From: Actinomycetota bacterium
GTDB lineage: Bacteria; Armatimonadota; SYMT01
Direction: 5' to 3'
NCBI GenBank assembly: GCA_005798285.1
Contig: SYKE01000278.1
Coordinates: 1 to 45,632, forward strand
Length of the DNA: 45,632 bases
Each line of letters opens with the position of its first letter. The stretch's first letter is position 1. Both the position numbers and the translations under genes were made by a program. The notes under the pieces were generated by a model, which saw only the letters and a program-made list of their open reading frames with translations, ran no database searches and was not told where the DNA came from. Of the stretch, positions 33,208 to 41,572 are shown in pieces.

Positions 33208-33657
33208 GTGACAGACATCCAGCAGCTCTACCAGGACGTCATCCTGGACCACTATCGGAACCCGAGGAACCGTGGACCTCTCGCGGGGTGCACCCACACC
33301 GCGTCGGGGAAGAACCCGATGTGTGGCGACCGGGTGGACATCCACCTCGATCTCGATCTGGAGCGAGTGCGGGCGGTCCGCTTCGAGGGGGAGGGCTGCG
33401 CCATCTCTCAAGCATCCGCGTCGATGTTGTCGGAAGCGGTGAGCGGCGTCACGGTGAAAGAGGCTCGACGCCTAGCCGCGGTGTTTCAGTCGATGCTTGA
33501 CGGTTCCGATCCGTCCGACGACGCACTACTGCTCCGACAGTTGGCGGTCTTTGTCGGAGTTCGTGGGTTTCCGAGCCGCGTGGGCTGTGCGCGACTGGCG
33601 TGGACGACGCTGCTTGAGGCTCTTGCTTCAGCGGATCCGGCCGTGCGGCAGTCCTAG
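33208..33657 (+). CDS. sufU: SufU-type iron-sulfur cluster assembly scaffold / Zn-dependent sulfur acceptor
   Basis: A 149-residue SufU/IscU-fold protein. Ligand residues match SufU: Cys39 and Asp41 in NPMCGDRVD, Cys64 in GEGCAISQASAS, and Cys127 in SRVGCARLAW. In Bacillus, SufU binds Zn and takes persulfide sulfur from the desulfurase SufS. The SufU-specific insertion before the third Cys region is present, and the N terminus YQDVILDHYRNPRNRGPL is typical. The start is a GTG at 33208 with a weak ribosome site. No sufS, sufB or sufD is in this window, so it is separate from a usual suf operon. Its neighbour is the fusion carrying a TusA-like sulfur-carrier domain, which makes a sulfur-transfer link attractive but unproven. 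Confidence 0.92.
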   Translation: MTDIQQLYQDVILDHYRNPRNRGPLAGCTHTASGKNPMCGDRVDIHLDLDLERVRAVRFEGEGCAISQASASMLSEAVSGVTVKEARRLAAVFQSMLDGSDPSDDALLLRQLAVFVGVRGFPSRVGCARLAWTTLLEALASADPAVRQS

Positions 33658-33799
33658 ATTCTCACGGCAGACCGGTAGTACGTCGGCACATCCGCCGGAG
33701 TCGCCGGGGTTCCCGGGTTCGCCAGAGGTGGTTGTGGGGACCAGGAGTTGAGGATCCGCGATCTATCGGAGCGACTCCAATCGGTACCGTTGCCTAAAT

Positions 33800-33816
33800 G
33801 ATGCCAGGAGGGCATC
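33800..33816. terminator. Hairpin between the convergent sufU and DUF2092-like genes
   Basis: GATGCC and GGCATC form a 6-bp stem around a 5-nt loop, close to the stop of the minus-strand gene and 143 nt beyond the sufU stop. The symmetric position between convergent genes suggests a bidirectional terminator, but no U-run is seen on either side, so it is weak evidence. Nothing else was seen in the 168-nt spacer. Confidence 0.35.
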
Positions 33817-33825
33817 CAGTGGGCC

Positions 33826-34572
33826 TTAACCCAGTGCCTTGATTGCGCCCGGCACGGGAGTGAAGCGGAAGTCAGATGCCTTCATCGGCTTGTTGGGGGT
33901 GTTCTTGAGCTTGAAGGTCTGATGTCCGTTGCGGTAGCCGATCAGGAGCCCACTCACGGGGGAGAAGTAGCGCCTGGCGGTGAAAATCCGCCACTCGGCT
34001 CCCGCACGAGCCAGGATTTCCACCAAAAGGACCTCGGCCGGTCGGCCGTCCCAGGCTTCCCGCCCACCGTGGCGAAACGCGATTTCGCGCACGGCCGGCC
34101 GTCCGTCCCGACCCACCATAGCGGCGCCCCATCCGCGGGGATCCAGGAAGAGGCGCGCGGGCGGCGGCACGACCCATCGCTTCAGAAGCGCCGAGTCCCG
34201 TTCGATCCACTGACGGTTCTGTTCGCCGTATTCGTACAGCGTCTTGCCATCGCAGACTGCAAATGAGATCAATTCACGAGAGGCCTTCCGGTTGATGAGC
34301 TGATAAAGGCCCTCCCGTTTCAGGGCCAGATAAGACTCGGCTTTCGGCACGCGGGTCTCGACGGCGAGGGACTGCATCTGAGCGTACGACTTCGAGGCTC
34401 GTTCGAGAATGGCTCGGGCGCGGGCATCCAAACGGATCGCCTGAGTCATTGCCCTTCGGGCTTCGACTTCACTGATGACCCTCGACTCCTGGGCCGCCGC
34501 CGCCGAAACCAGCGAAATCGAGAGCGTCAGGCTGCCGAGGAGCGCAGCGGAGCTCCGAAAACGGGGATTCAC
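33826..34572 (-). CDS. Exported DUF2092/LolA-like protein
   Basis: A 248-residue protein. The N terminus is a Sec signal peptide (LLGSLTLSISLVSAAAAQE, cleavage near residue 28). The mature part begins with a long helix, then beta strands with MQSLAVETRV, ISFAVCDGKTLYEY and YFSPVSGLLIGYRN, as seen in DUF2092 and LolA-like envelope lipid- or lipoprotein-binding folds. It has no enzyme motif. Its ATG overlaps the stop of the glycosidase-like gene by 4 nt, so the two are co-translated. A periplasmic carrier or chaperone role is plausible. Confidence 0.75.
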   Translation of the reverse strand: MNPRFRSSAALLGSLTLSISLVSAAAAQESRVISEVEARRAMTQAIRLDARARAILERASKSYAQMQSLAVETRVPKAESYLALKREGLYQLINRKASRELISFAVCDGKTLYEYGEQNRQWIERDSALLKRWVVPPPARLFLDPRGWGAAMVGRDGRPAVREIAFRHGGREAWDGRPAEVLLVEILARAGAEWRIFTARRYFSPVSGLLIGYRNGHQTFKLKNTPNKPMKASDFRFTPVPGAIKALG

Positions 34573-36929
34573 TGGACTTCCCAGAGCCGGAGCCTTACCC
34601 CGGGGCGGAGTCGCCCAATTTGCGGTCCCACTCGCGTCGGCTGGAGCGTGGACTTAGATGCGACCCACTCGCCCTCGTGCCACTCGGCGATCCGAAGTCC
34701 CCCGATACCCTGGCTCTCCCAGTTGCTTCCGGGAGCCGTGAGCGCAAGGTGAATGGGTCGAGGAACGGCTGTCGAGAGTAACTCAATCTCGACCTCTGAT
34801 CCGGACAGGTAGCTCACTCGAAGATCTCCCGGATCGGAGAGCCGGTACTCGAGGCCATCGAGAGTGGCGGTCTTCCCCCCGTACAGAATGAGGTCTCGGT
34901 GGCCGTCCGTCACCCCGGGCCGCACGAGAATTGCGGTGTCGGTCGAGACGCCGAACGCGGACGGCGAACTCGACCGCCGTGCATCGACGAACAGTTCGTC
35001 CTCCACTCGAGCGATGTCGTATCGCCCGCCGTTATGAACGAAACTCCCGATGAGATCCGACGTCGTGGGTTTAGCGGCGAGGAAACCGTCGGTTGGGATC
35101 TCATAGGTCTCTCCGCCCAGTTCCACTCGGAGAACCTCGCGGGCGCCTCGATTCACCCAGATCTCGCACCCGTTTGACAGCGACAGGTGGAGATGGCACT
35201 GAGTCAAGTCAATGGGTCGCCTCAGCGCCTCGGAGAGGGGCATCCACTCGCCGCCCAAGCCATACTCCACGCGCTGCAGATCGGCATCGCGGGTTGCCCG
35301 GCCAACTGCACGCATCAGAAAATACTCGCGGAGTTGCTCGGCGTCGAGAGCGCCTTCGAGACGTAGGTAGCCGCACATTCCGAGAGCCACCTTCGCACTA
35401 CGTACCGAGTCGACTCCTGGCGCCGGTCCACGTGTCCTCCCCGGTTGAATTGCCGCGCCGATCGAGGTGCAGCCGTGCGCCCGTGTCGCCCACTCCGGCT
35501 CGACAATGCAGGGGACTGCGGGATCCAGCGTGCGGAGCAGTCCGTCCACAAGATGCCCGGTCAGAAGTGATGACCGGCCACGAATCTCGCCTTCACTCGC
35601 CAGGACCGGCCCACCGATCCAATCCCTCAGGGCGTCCACCAACCGCTGGGTTTCGCGGATGACTTCCGCCGCACTGCCGCAGCCAATGGACGGGTCTCTA
35701 GACACCTGGCCGAGACCCTGATCCGGCTCTAACCCGAAGTGGCCGAGTAGGAGCGTGGCGTCGGGCTGGAGGTTTCGCTGAATGTCGCTCGCCTCGAGCC
35801 GCGCGACGTCTCGCATGGCAGATGGTCGCATCGCCAGCCCGCCTAACGCGTTGGGGCGTGGAGATCCGTCGGCATCGGTAACCGTCAGGTCGTCCGTGCG
35901 GTACGGAGAATCCCGGGTAACGAGGGAGTATCCTTGCTCGAGCGCTACAGCCCATCCGGCCGTGTGGGCCACGCCGATCAACTCTTGCAGTCCGGCAGCG
36001 CCGCCTTTGTCCGGGTGCGGCGGGTAGTGTGCCGGCGCACGGCGGGTTGAACCAAACGCTTGCCAATCCCGGTAGAGCAGGACGATCGAGTCCAATCCAC
36101 GGGCCGCCAGCGATCGAATCACGCCTGCGTCCTCGCTGAAGGAACGTGATGCAGTCATTTCAATCACAACCCGGCCGGGATCCACTCCGCCCGCCTCATC
36201 GCCGCCCGGACGCTCGAGCAGGGGAAGCGGTTGGAGCGGATCGTCGGAGAGTGTGACGTAGAAACTCTCGGAAATGGGGTTGGTCGTGCCCCCCACGCCC
36301 GGCCGGTACACCGCGGCGTCCCCCTCAAACGCAGCCGAGCCGCTCAGGTAACGGTCTCCGTACACCGCTGCAAAGCTGCCGTCAGGTAAGGCCAGAAGTG
36401 GGAAGGGCAAACCGGAGATGTGGACTGTTCTCCCGTCAAGAGGGCCGAGCGTACCCGGATCAAATCCGGATGCGGATCCTTCGGTAGCTGAGACTTCAAG
36501 GAGCAGTGTGGCTCCCAGCCCCCGAAGCGCCGCATCTCGTTGGACCGAGCGGCCGTCGATCTTGCCGGTCCACTGCAATCGGACTTCGGTTCCGCGTGTG
36601 TGGCCGCGAAGTATCGCGTGTTCCAACTTCCAGGCCGAGACTCCCGGTGACAACAAGGCGCCATCCCCATCGCGACCGGAGAAACCGGCGGCGCCGAGGA
36701 GCACGTGCCAGTCCGCTCCGGTTGCCCGACCCTCAATGCACAGCAGTCCAGACTGGGTGTCCGGCGGGCGGCTGAAAACTCGATACTCGTGTGAGGCGCA
36801 TGAGAGGGTTGCGATGCCCGAGTCGGCGTCCCAGTAGGAGCGCCACTGCACCGCCTGTGATGAAGCCCTGGGCGGGGTGGCATAGCTCGTGGCAGTGGGC
36901 GCCGTTCGTTTGTTCTGGGACCTTCGCAT
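34569..36929 (-). CDS. Large putative glycoside hydrolase-like protein
   Basis: A 786-residue protein. The first roughly 250 residues look like a beta-sandwich (supersandwich) domain: RSYWDADSGIATLSCASHEYRVF, LRGLGATLLLEVSATEGSA. The middle (about 250-520) looks like a TIM barrel: LDSIVLLYRDWQAFGSTRRAPAHYPPH, VAHTAGWAVALEQGYSLVTRD, LLLGHFGLEPDQGLGQVSRD and WIGGPVLASEGEIRGR, the last with a possible catalytic Glu. The rest is beta-rich. This overall plan resembles GH101/DUF5696-type glycosidases, but I cannot name a family with confidence. No signal peptide was seen at the current ATG, which is odd given its exported neighbours. The gene starts 21 nt after the LmeA-like gene. Confidence 0.7.
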   Translation of the reverse strand: MRRSQNKRTAPTATSYATPPRASSQAVQWRSYWDADSGIATLSCASHEYRVFSRPPDTQSGLLCIEGRATGADWHVLLGAAGFSGRDGDGALLSPGVSAWKLEHAILRGHTRGTEVRLQWTGKIDGRSVQRDAALRGLGATLLLEVSATEGSASGFDPGTLGPLDGRTVHISGLPFPLLALPDGSFAAVYGDRYLSGSAAFEGDAAVYRPGVGGTTNPISESFYVTLSDDPLQPLPLLERPGGDEAGGVDPGRVVIEMTASRSFSEDAGVIRSLAARGLDSIVLLYRDWQAFGSTRRAPAHYPPHPDKGGAAGLQELIGVAHTAGWAVALEQGYSLVTRDSPYRTDDLTVTDADGSPRPNALGGLAMRPSAMRDVARLEASDIQRNLQPDATLLLGHFGLEPDQGLGQVSRDPSIGCGSAAEVIRETQRLVDALRDWIGGPVLASEGEIRGRSSLLTGHLVDGLLRTLDPAVPCIVEPEWATRAHGCTSIGAAIQPGRTRGPAPGVDSVRSAKVALGMCGYLRLEGALDAEQLREYFLMRAVGRATRDADLQRVEYGLGGEWMPLSEALRRPIDLTQCHLHLSLSNGCEIWVNRGAREVLRVELGGETYEIPTDGFLAAKPTTSDLIGSFVHNGGRYDIARVEDELFVDARRSSSPSAFGVSTDTAILVRPGVTDGHRDLILYGGKTATLDGLEYRLSDPGDLRVSYLSGSEVEIELLSTAVPRPIHLALTAPGSNWESQGIGGLRIAEWHEGEWVASKSTLQPTRVGPQIGRLRPGVRLRLWEVQ

Positions 36930-36950
36930 GGGTACGACCTGGGGAGGCAG

Positions 36951-37721
36951 TTAAGAGTCGGGCGGACGCGGCACGACCGCGGAGCCCTGTGCAGTGAGTA
37001 GCCCGGGTGACAGCCGAATGCTGTCCAGCCGGGCGGGAAACTCTATTCGGCCGAGGTCGAGCAAGGGGTTGACTCGTTCCTCCACAAACTTGTGCTGAAA
37101 CTCGGGCTGGTTGGGCAGGAATGGCACCTGCGCCTCGGTCGCCACGAAAACGAGACGCTTGCCGTCTTCGATTCGGAAGTGACCGGCTGCGGTGAGTGGA
37201 GTCGGCTTCCCCAGGAATGGATAGGTCAGGGCAACTTCAACTCGGTCGTGCCCAAATCTTACGCGGGGTTCATACCGAGCTCGGCGGGCCTGCAAGTAGT
37301 CGTTCAACGCCTGATCAGTAAACTCGATGACGAGCCGGCTTTGTTCAATGGAGACCACGTAGGGCTCGACGCCTTCGTATCTAAGTCCATCGATGCTGAG
37401 GGTGAGGCGGCGAAGGTCGAACTGTTCCCGAGCCCGAATTCCGATGCCCTCGATTTCGAGATGCTTCACCCGGCCGCGCACGAGCTCCGGGTCCCGACTC
37501 CCTCGGATTTCCACGCGGTAGTGCTCGGCTGGTCCGAGAATCTCGGGAAGTCGGGCAACGACGCGTCGTTCCACGCTCCGACGCACGACTGCAGTGCTGC
37601 ATCCGGTTGAACCCACGAGCGAGATCGTCAGCGCCACCCACCGACAGGCCGACGGAGCGAGGCCGGTGGCGTCGGCCCTCCGGCGTTCGCCCCGCTGTCG
37701 CTGTGCCGCCGCGTTCATCAA
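36951..37721 (-). CDS. LmeA/DUF2993-like lipid-binding envelope protein
   Basis: A 256-residue protein. A basic N terminus is followed by a hydrophobic stretch and Cys (WVALTISLVGSTGC), a possible but imperfect lipobox. The mature part, SVERRVVARLPEILG, VRGRVKHLEIEGIGIR, LRRLTLSIDGLRYEG and QALNDYLQARR, follows the pattern of DUF2993 proteins, a phospholipid-binding fold related to LmeA that affects lipid or glycolipid maturation in the envelope. It begins 1 nt after the stop of the parvulin gene, so the pair is tightly linked, and the glycosidase-like gene follows. Confidence 0.8.
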   Translation of the reverse strand: MMNAAAQRQRGERRRADATGLAPSACRWVALTISLVGSTGCSTAVVRRSVERRVVARLPEILGPAEHYRVEIRGSRDPELVRGRVKHLEIEGIGIRAREQFDLRRLTLSIDGLRYEGVEPYVVSIEQSRLVIEFTDQALNDYLQARRARYEPRVRFGHDRVEVALTYPFLGKPTPLTAAGHFRIEDGKRLVFVATEAQVPFLPNQPEFQHKFVEERVNPLLDLGRIEFPARLDSIRLSPGLLTAQGSAVVPRPPDS

Positions 37722-37722
37722 T

Positions 37723-38739
37723 TCAGAACTTTCCGGTCTCGACCCGCGCCTGGGTTCGAAGGCGCACGAACAACTCTTCGAGAGCCTGTTCTCTTCGCTT
37801 AGTCAGAACGACGGTGCGAAGCTGCTCTCTCACTTCCGCGAGCGGTAGCTGTCGGCCGGCCTTGTTGGCGTCCACCCGGATGACATGGAACCCCATGGGC
37901 GTCGCCACAACCTCCGGCACCAGCCCCTGTTTCACGGGATAGACGAGCGCCTCAAAGTTCGATCCGAACGGGTTGGCGGTACGAAGCAGGTCGGTCGGGA
38001 TCTTTCCACCTTGTGCGCCGGTCGTCTTGTCGTCGGACTGCTCTCGGGCGACCCGGTCGAAGTCCGCGGGAGTCGCCTTCAAGCGGGTCAGGATGTCCTC
38101 GGCTCTGGCGCGGGCGGCCTTCTCGGCGGCTTCGCCGCCTTCGGGGCGCTTGACCAGGATGTGGGCAATCCGTACGGAGTCGGGTTGGCGGAAGTTGTCG
38201 CGCTGCTGTTCGTAGAGAGGCTCAAGATCCTTATCCTCAACGTCGGATCCCTTCACCAGCGATTGGCCCAGCTTTTCTCGAAGCACTTCGGTGTGTGCCT
38301 GTTCCCGAATGACGGCTCGGAAGTCGTCTCGACTCCACCCTCGAGTCCGCTTGAGTTCGGCCTCCAGGCCTTTCTCCCCGCCATAGCGTCGAGCGTTATC
38401 GGCGAAGACCCGCTTCACGGTCGCATCAATCTCCGCGGGCGACGCCGCGAGTTTGCGTCTCCGGGCTTCCTGACGCACGAGCGCCTCGGAGATCAGCGCC
38501 TCTCTCGCTTCCGGCGCAAATCGCACACTAAGCCTATCCACATAATTGGCGATCGAGATCTTCTCACCGTTCACCATGCAGAACGGCGCCGAGAGGGGGA
38601 CTCGGGATGGCAGATCCGGACCAGCCACCGGCTTTTTGGCTGAGGGCTTCGCCTTTTGGGCGGCCGACGCGCAAGGGGCAACAACCAGCGCTCCGATGCA
38701 CAGCGCCAGGTACAGGGCATTGACGGAGTACTTGATCAA
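37723..38739 (-). CDS. Exported parvulin-type peptidyl-prolyl isomerase (PrsA/SurA-like)
   Basis: A 338-residue foldase. The N terminus (YLALCIGALVVAPCASAAQ) is a Sec signal. A SurA-N-like helical chaperone part (about 60-190) contains LISEALVRQEARRRKL. A parvulin rotamase domain follows (about 195-300), with VRIAHILVKRP, DFDRVAREQSDD, GGKIPTDLL, and TPMGFHVIRVD. It would catalyse proline isomerisation during folding of exported or outer-membrane proteins. It heads an envelope block with the LmeA-like, glycosidase-like and DUF2092-like genes. A 74-nt spacer separates it from the ABC cluster upstream; no terminator was seen there. Confidence 0.9.
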   Translation of the reverse strand: MIKYSVNALYLALCIGALVVAPCASAAQKAKPSAKKPVAGPDLPSRVPLSAPFCMVNGEKISIANYVDRLSVRFAPEAREALISEALVRQEARRRKLAASPAEIDATVKRVFADNARRYGGEKGLEAELKRTRGWSRDDFRAVIREQAHTEVLREKLGQSLVKGSDVEDKDLEPLYEQQRDNFRQPDSVRIAHILVKRPEGGEAAEKAARARAEDILTRLKATPADFDRVAREQSDDKTTGAQGGKIPTDLLRTANPFGSNFEALVYPVKQGLVPEVVATPMGFHVIRVDANKAGRQLPLAEVREQLRTVVLTKRREQALEELFVRLRTQARVETGKF

Positions 38740-38813
38740 CGTTTACCTCGCTCCGGCACATGCCGCGAATTCCCCAACATCGTAGCCGTCTGTTCCTCCA
38801 GGCGTCAACCCGG

Positions 38814-40328
38814 CTAGCCTCCCAGGCCCTGAAGAATGTCGTTGGCTCTCCGCGCGGCGCCGTCGATCCGGGGCCGATAGACCGCGATTTCCTTCCGGAC
38901 CTTCGGATCTGTTGCGCGCTGGTTCAGAGTTTGGGCCGAAGACATCGCCTTCTGGGCACTCGCGCGGGCGCCATCCGTTTGACCCAGCTTGAGTTGGAGC
39001 TCCGCGCACGTCAACCACCACTCGGGCTCTCGGTGGACCGGAGCCACTTTGACGGCAACCTCGGCCGCCGCCAGTTTGTCGGCCGCGTTGACGGACTCGG
39101 TGGGTTGCTCTTGCAGGAATGCCGCAGCGCGCTCGGTGTCTCTCTTGGTCGGCCAGTCGCTGACCAACACTCTTGCGGCGCGAACTCGTTCTCCGAGAGT
39201 CACCTCCGGCTTGTCCATCCGGACAATCGAGACGAGTGCCTTGGAGGCATAGGGGCCGTTTCCGAACCGATCCGCGACGAGTTGGTAGTCCTTCACGGCC
39301 CTCGTCGGCTGCAGGTCCTCGCGCTCCTTTGCGAGACTGAACGCGATCGCGTCCGCCCAGATCGAGTTCGGCCAACGGTCACGGGCCCGCTCGAGTAAGG
39401 CAAAGCGCATTTCAAGTCCCGAAAGTTCACCGGCTGAAGGCGGCGTCGGTGCCACCAGAGTGGAGAAGGCGGGACCGAAGAATTGCGCCACCGGGATGGG
39501 GCCGTACGTCGTCATCTGACGGCGAAACCAATCGACGTCCTTGTAGGGCAAGTTGCCGCGGTTGAGGTACCCAAAGCCGACCGTCGTCAATGCACCGGTA
39601 AGCGCGTACGCGAGGACGACCGCCGCCATGCCGGAGACGACTTTGATGACATCCTTCCGCTCGGGCGGCCGGCAAACCCGTGGGAGAATTCTGCTGTGCC
39701 AGAGGAGAAGCAGGAAGCCGACGACGGTGAGGGCCAGTTTGCCCCAGAGCCAGAGTCCCGAGAGGGGATGCGTATCCAGGGTGGCGTGCCGTCCCTGCAG
39801 GGACAGGAAGGGGTGGACCCCGTAGCCCACCAGCAAGTCCAGCCCCCAAAGGGCCGCGGCCATCGCGAAGCCGGCCATCGAACTTCGTAGCAACGTGGCC
39901 GACACCAGTGCCACAACCGCGAGAAACCAAAGCGAGGGAATTGCGGCTAGGAGCACCGGTCCGAGATCCAGAGGCTGCAGTCCAACCGAGCAGACGACCA
40001 GGGTCACGACGGTCAAGAGGAAGGCCAGAAGCATTGCGAGAGCAATGCGAATGGTGACCACTCGATGTAGTGAGACGGGTTTGCTCGCGAGCACCGATCC
40101 GATGCCACTCTTGTACTCAGGCGCCATGCTGTGTGCGACGAGAAAGGCGCTCAGAATCGGCGTCATCATCTCGGCAATTCGTTGCCCCGTCATTTCGCTG
40201 AAGTCGGCCGCCAGCGCCATCATCCACAGCGTAACGATCTGGCTGGCCGCCACGGGCAGCACGAGGATCCAGTAGCCGGTTCCGAAGAGAATGCGGGCGT
40301 TGTAGCGCCAGAGGGGTGGGAGCTTCAT
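38814..40328 (-). CDS. ABC-2 type permease with C-terminal helical-repeat domain
   Basis: A 504-residue membrane protein. About six transmembrane helices occupy the first half (ILFGTGYWILVLPVAASQIVTLW through VVLAYALTGALTTVGFGYL), with the GIGSVLASKPVSLHRVV cytoplasmic coupling loop typical of ABC-2 permeases. The second half (about 285-500) is soluble and helical, with TPR-like units: LLERARDRWPNSIWADAI, DYQLVADRFGNGPYASKAL, WWLTCAELQLKLGQTDGARASAQKAM. By topology this part is probably outside the cytoplasm. A TPR domain fused to an ABC-2 permease is unusual and could bind a substrate or partner protein. Its ATG overlaps the stop of the upstream permease by 4 nt. Confidence 0.82.
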   Translation of the reverse strand: MKLPPLWRYNARILFGTGYWILVLPVAASQIVTLWMMALAADFSEMTGQRIAEMMTPILSAFLVAHSMAPEYKSGIGSVLASKPVSLHRVVTIRIALAMLLAFLLTVVTLVVCSVGLQPLDLGPVLLAAIPSLWFLAVVALVSATLLRSSMAGFAMAAALWGLDLLVGYGVHPFLSLQGRHATLDTHPLSGLWLWGKLALTVVGFLLLLWHSRILPRVCRPPERKDVIKVVSGMAAVVLAYALTGALTTVGFGYLNRGNLPYKDVDWFRRQMTTYGPIPVAQFFGPAFSTLVAPTPPSAGELSGLEMRFALLERARDRWPNSIWADAIAFSLAKEREDLQPTRAVKDYQLVADRFGNGPYASKALVSIVRMDKPEVTLGERVRAARVLVSDWPTKRDTERAAAFLQEQPTESVNAADKLAAAEVAVKVAPVHREPEWWLTCAELQLKLGQTDGARASAQKAMSSAQTLNQRATDPKVRKEIAVYRPRIDGAARRANDILQGLGG

Positions 40329-41572
40329 TCGGGCTCCTCCATCAGCCTCTGCTGAATCAGTCTGTCCAGTTCGCCATCGGACGGCCGGGCGTCGGAACCG
40401 AGATGGCGAACGATGTGCCGTCGATCGGTCACGGCGAGGTAGGGGAGGATCTGCGCGTTGTACGCGTCCGCCATCGCGGAAACGGGGGGCGTTCCCGCTT
40501 TGCGGGTGGAGAGATCCGCGCCAATGGGGAAGCCGAGGCCGCTGGTGTTCGCCAAAGCGTAGCCGTCGCCGTGGTCCAGAGAGAGGCAGACGCCAATGGG
40601 TTGGACCCCCGAGTCGCCATACTTCTTTCGAACTCGATCGAGTGCGGTCAACACGCGGCCGGCCTCAAGGTCTTCGGCAGTGAAGAGGTAGATCAGCAGG
40701 ATCTTTCCGGGAAAGGCGGCGGTTCGCACGGTGCCGCCGCGACCGTCGGGCAGCCAGAACCCCGGCACTCGCTTGCCAAGTTCTATGTGCTGCATGCCCA
40801 TCTGGTCCCAAATCGTGGCGGCTGCTTCGCCGACTTTTGCGTAGCGGCTCTCGGCCCTCACCGAGCCCAGGAGCACCCCGCCGATGAGTAGCGCTACCAG
40901 GCCGAGCGCAGGTAGCGGCTGCCGGAGTTCGCCTCTTCGGCCCCGTTCGACAATCAGCGCCGTAGGGGCGAGTACGGCCGCTGCGAGACTCCAGAAGAGT
41001 TCGCGGTTCTGCATGAACTCCGGCTGCGCCATCTCCGGAAGAAAGCGTGCCCCTGCCATCGCGCAGAACCAGACGAACACTGCAATGACCGCACCAAGAG
41101 GAGATCGAAACAGCCGCGACAGCGCGAAGCTAAGGGTCATCAAGACGGTGAGCACTGACGCAGCGCGAGCGAAGCCAAGCGAATACATTCCGATCGAGGC
41201 GAAGTCACCCTGCGCCAGGCGGCCTGCCATTCCCCCTCCCAGCGCAACGCCGAGCAGGGTCACCCAGACCAGCAACGTGGTTGCCCAGTTCAAGAGGACC
41301 CAGTGGGCTCCATCCACCGGTTTGGATCGGAAGATGCCGCCTGTCTTTGGATCCAGGTCTCGGATTGCGATGGCAGACGCGTTCAGACAGGCTGCGATGC
41401 CGAATATTCGCGCATAGAGCGACGCCAGCATTAACGAGGTCGATGCCGCGGCTTCCGGCTGGTTCCAGGCGATGACCGCCGCAGAGACGGCGGCGGTGAT
41501 GGCGAGCAGCCTCAGGCCCGCGTTACGCAGGCCCCCACGGTACCCGAGTAAGACCAGTCTCAGACTACGCAT
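40325..41572 (-). CDS. ABC-2 type permease fused to a cysteine-less thioredoxin-like domain
   Basis: A 415-residue membrane protein. Residues about 15-240 carry six or so transmembrane helices with the DLDPKTGGIFRSKPVDGAHW coupling loop. Residues about 262-395 look like a TlpA/AhpC-type thioredoxin fold: ELGKRVPGFWLPDGRGGTVRTA, ILLIYLFTAEDLEAGR where the redox CXXC should be, VQPIGVCLSL, FPIGADLSTRK and the cis-Pro-type YLAVTDRRHIVRH. Neither active-site Cys is present, so it should bind rather than exchange disulfides. The start overlaps the ATPase gene by 8 nt. The domain lies at the C terminus, probably outside the cell membrane. Confidence 0.82.
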   Translation of the reverse strand: MRSLRLVLLGYRGGLRNAGLRLLAITAAVSAAVIAWNQPEAAASTSLMLASLYARIFGIAACLNASAIAIRDLDPKTGGIFRSKPVDGAHWVLLNWATTLLVWVTLLGVALGGGMAGRLAQGDFASIGMYSLGFARAASVLTVLMTLSFALSRLFRSPLGAVIAVFVWFCAMAGARFLPEMAQPEFMQNRELFWSLAAAVLAPTALIVERGRRGELRQPLPALGLVALLIGGVLLGSVRAESRYAKVGEAAATIWDQMGMQHIELGKRVPGFWLPDGRGGTVRTAAFPGKILLIYLFTAEDLEAGRVLTALDRVRKKYGDSGVQPIGVCLSLDHGDGYALANTSGLGFPIGADLSTRKAGTPPVSAMADAYNAQILPYLAVTDRRHIVRHLGSDARPSDGELDRLIQQRLMEEPE

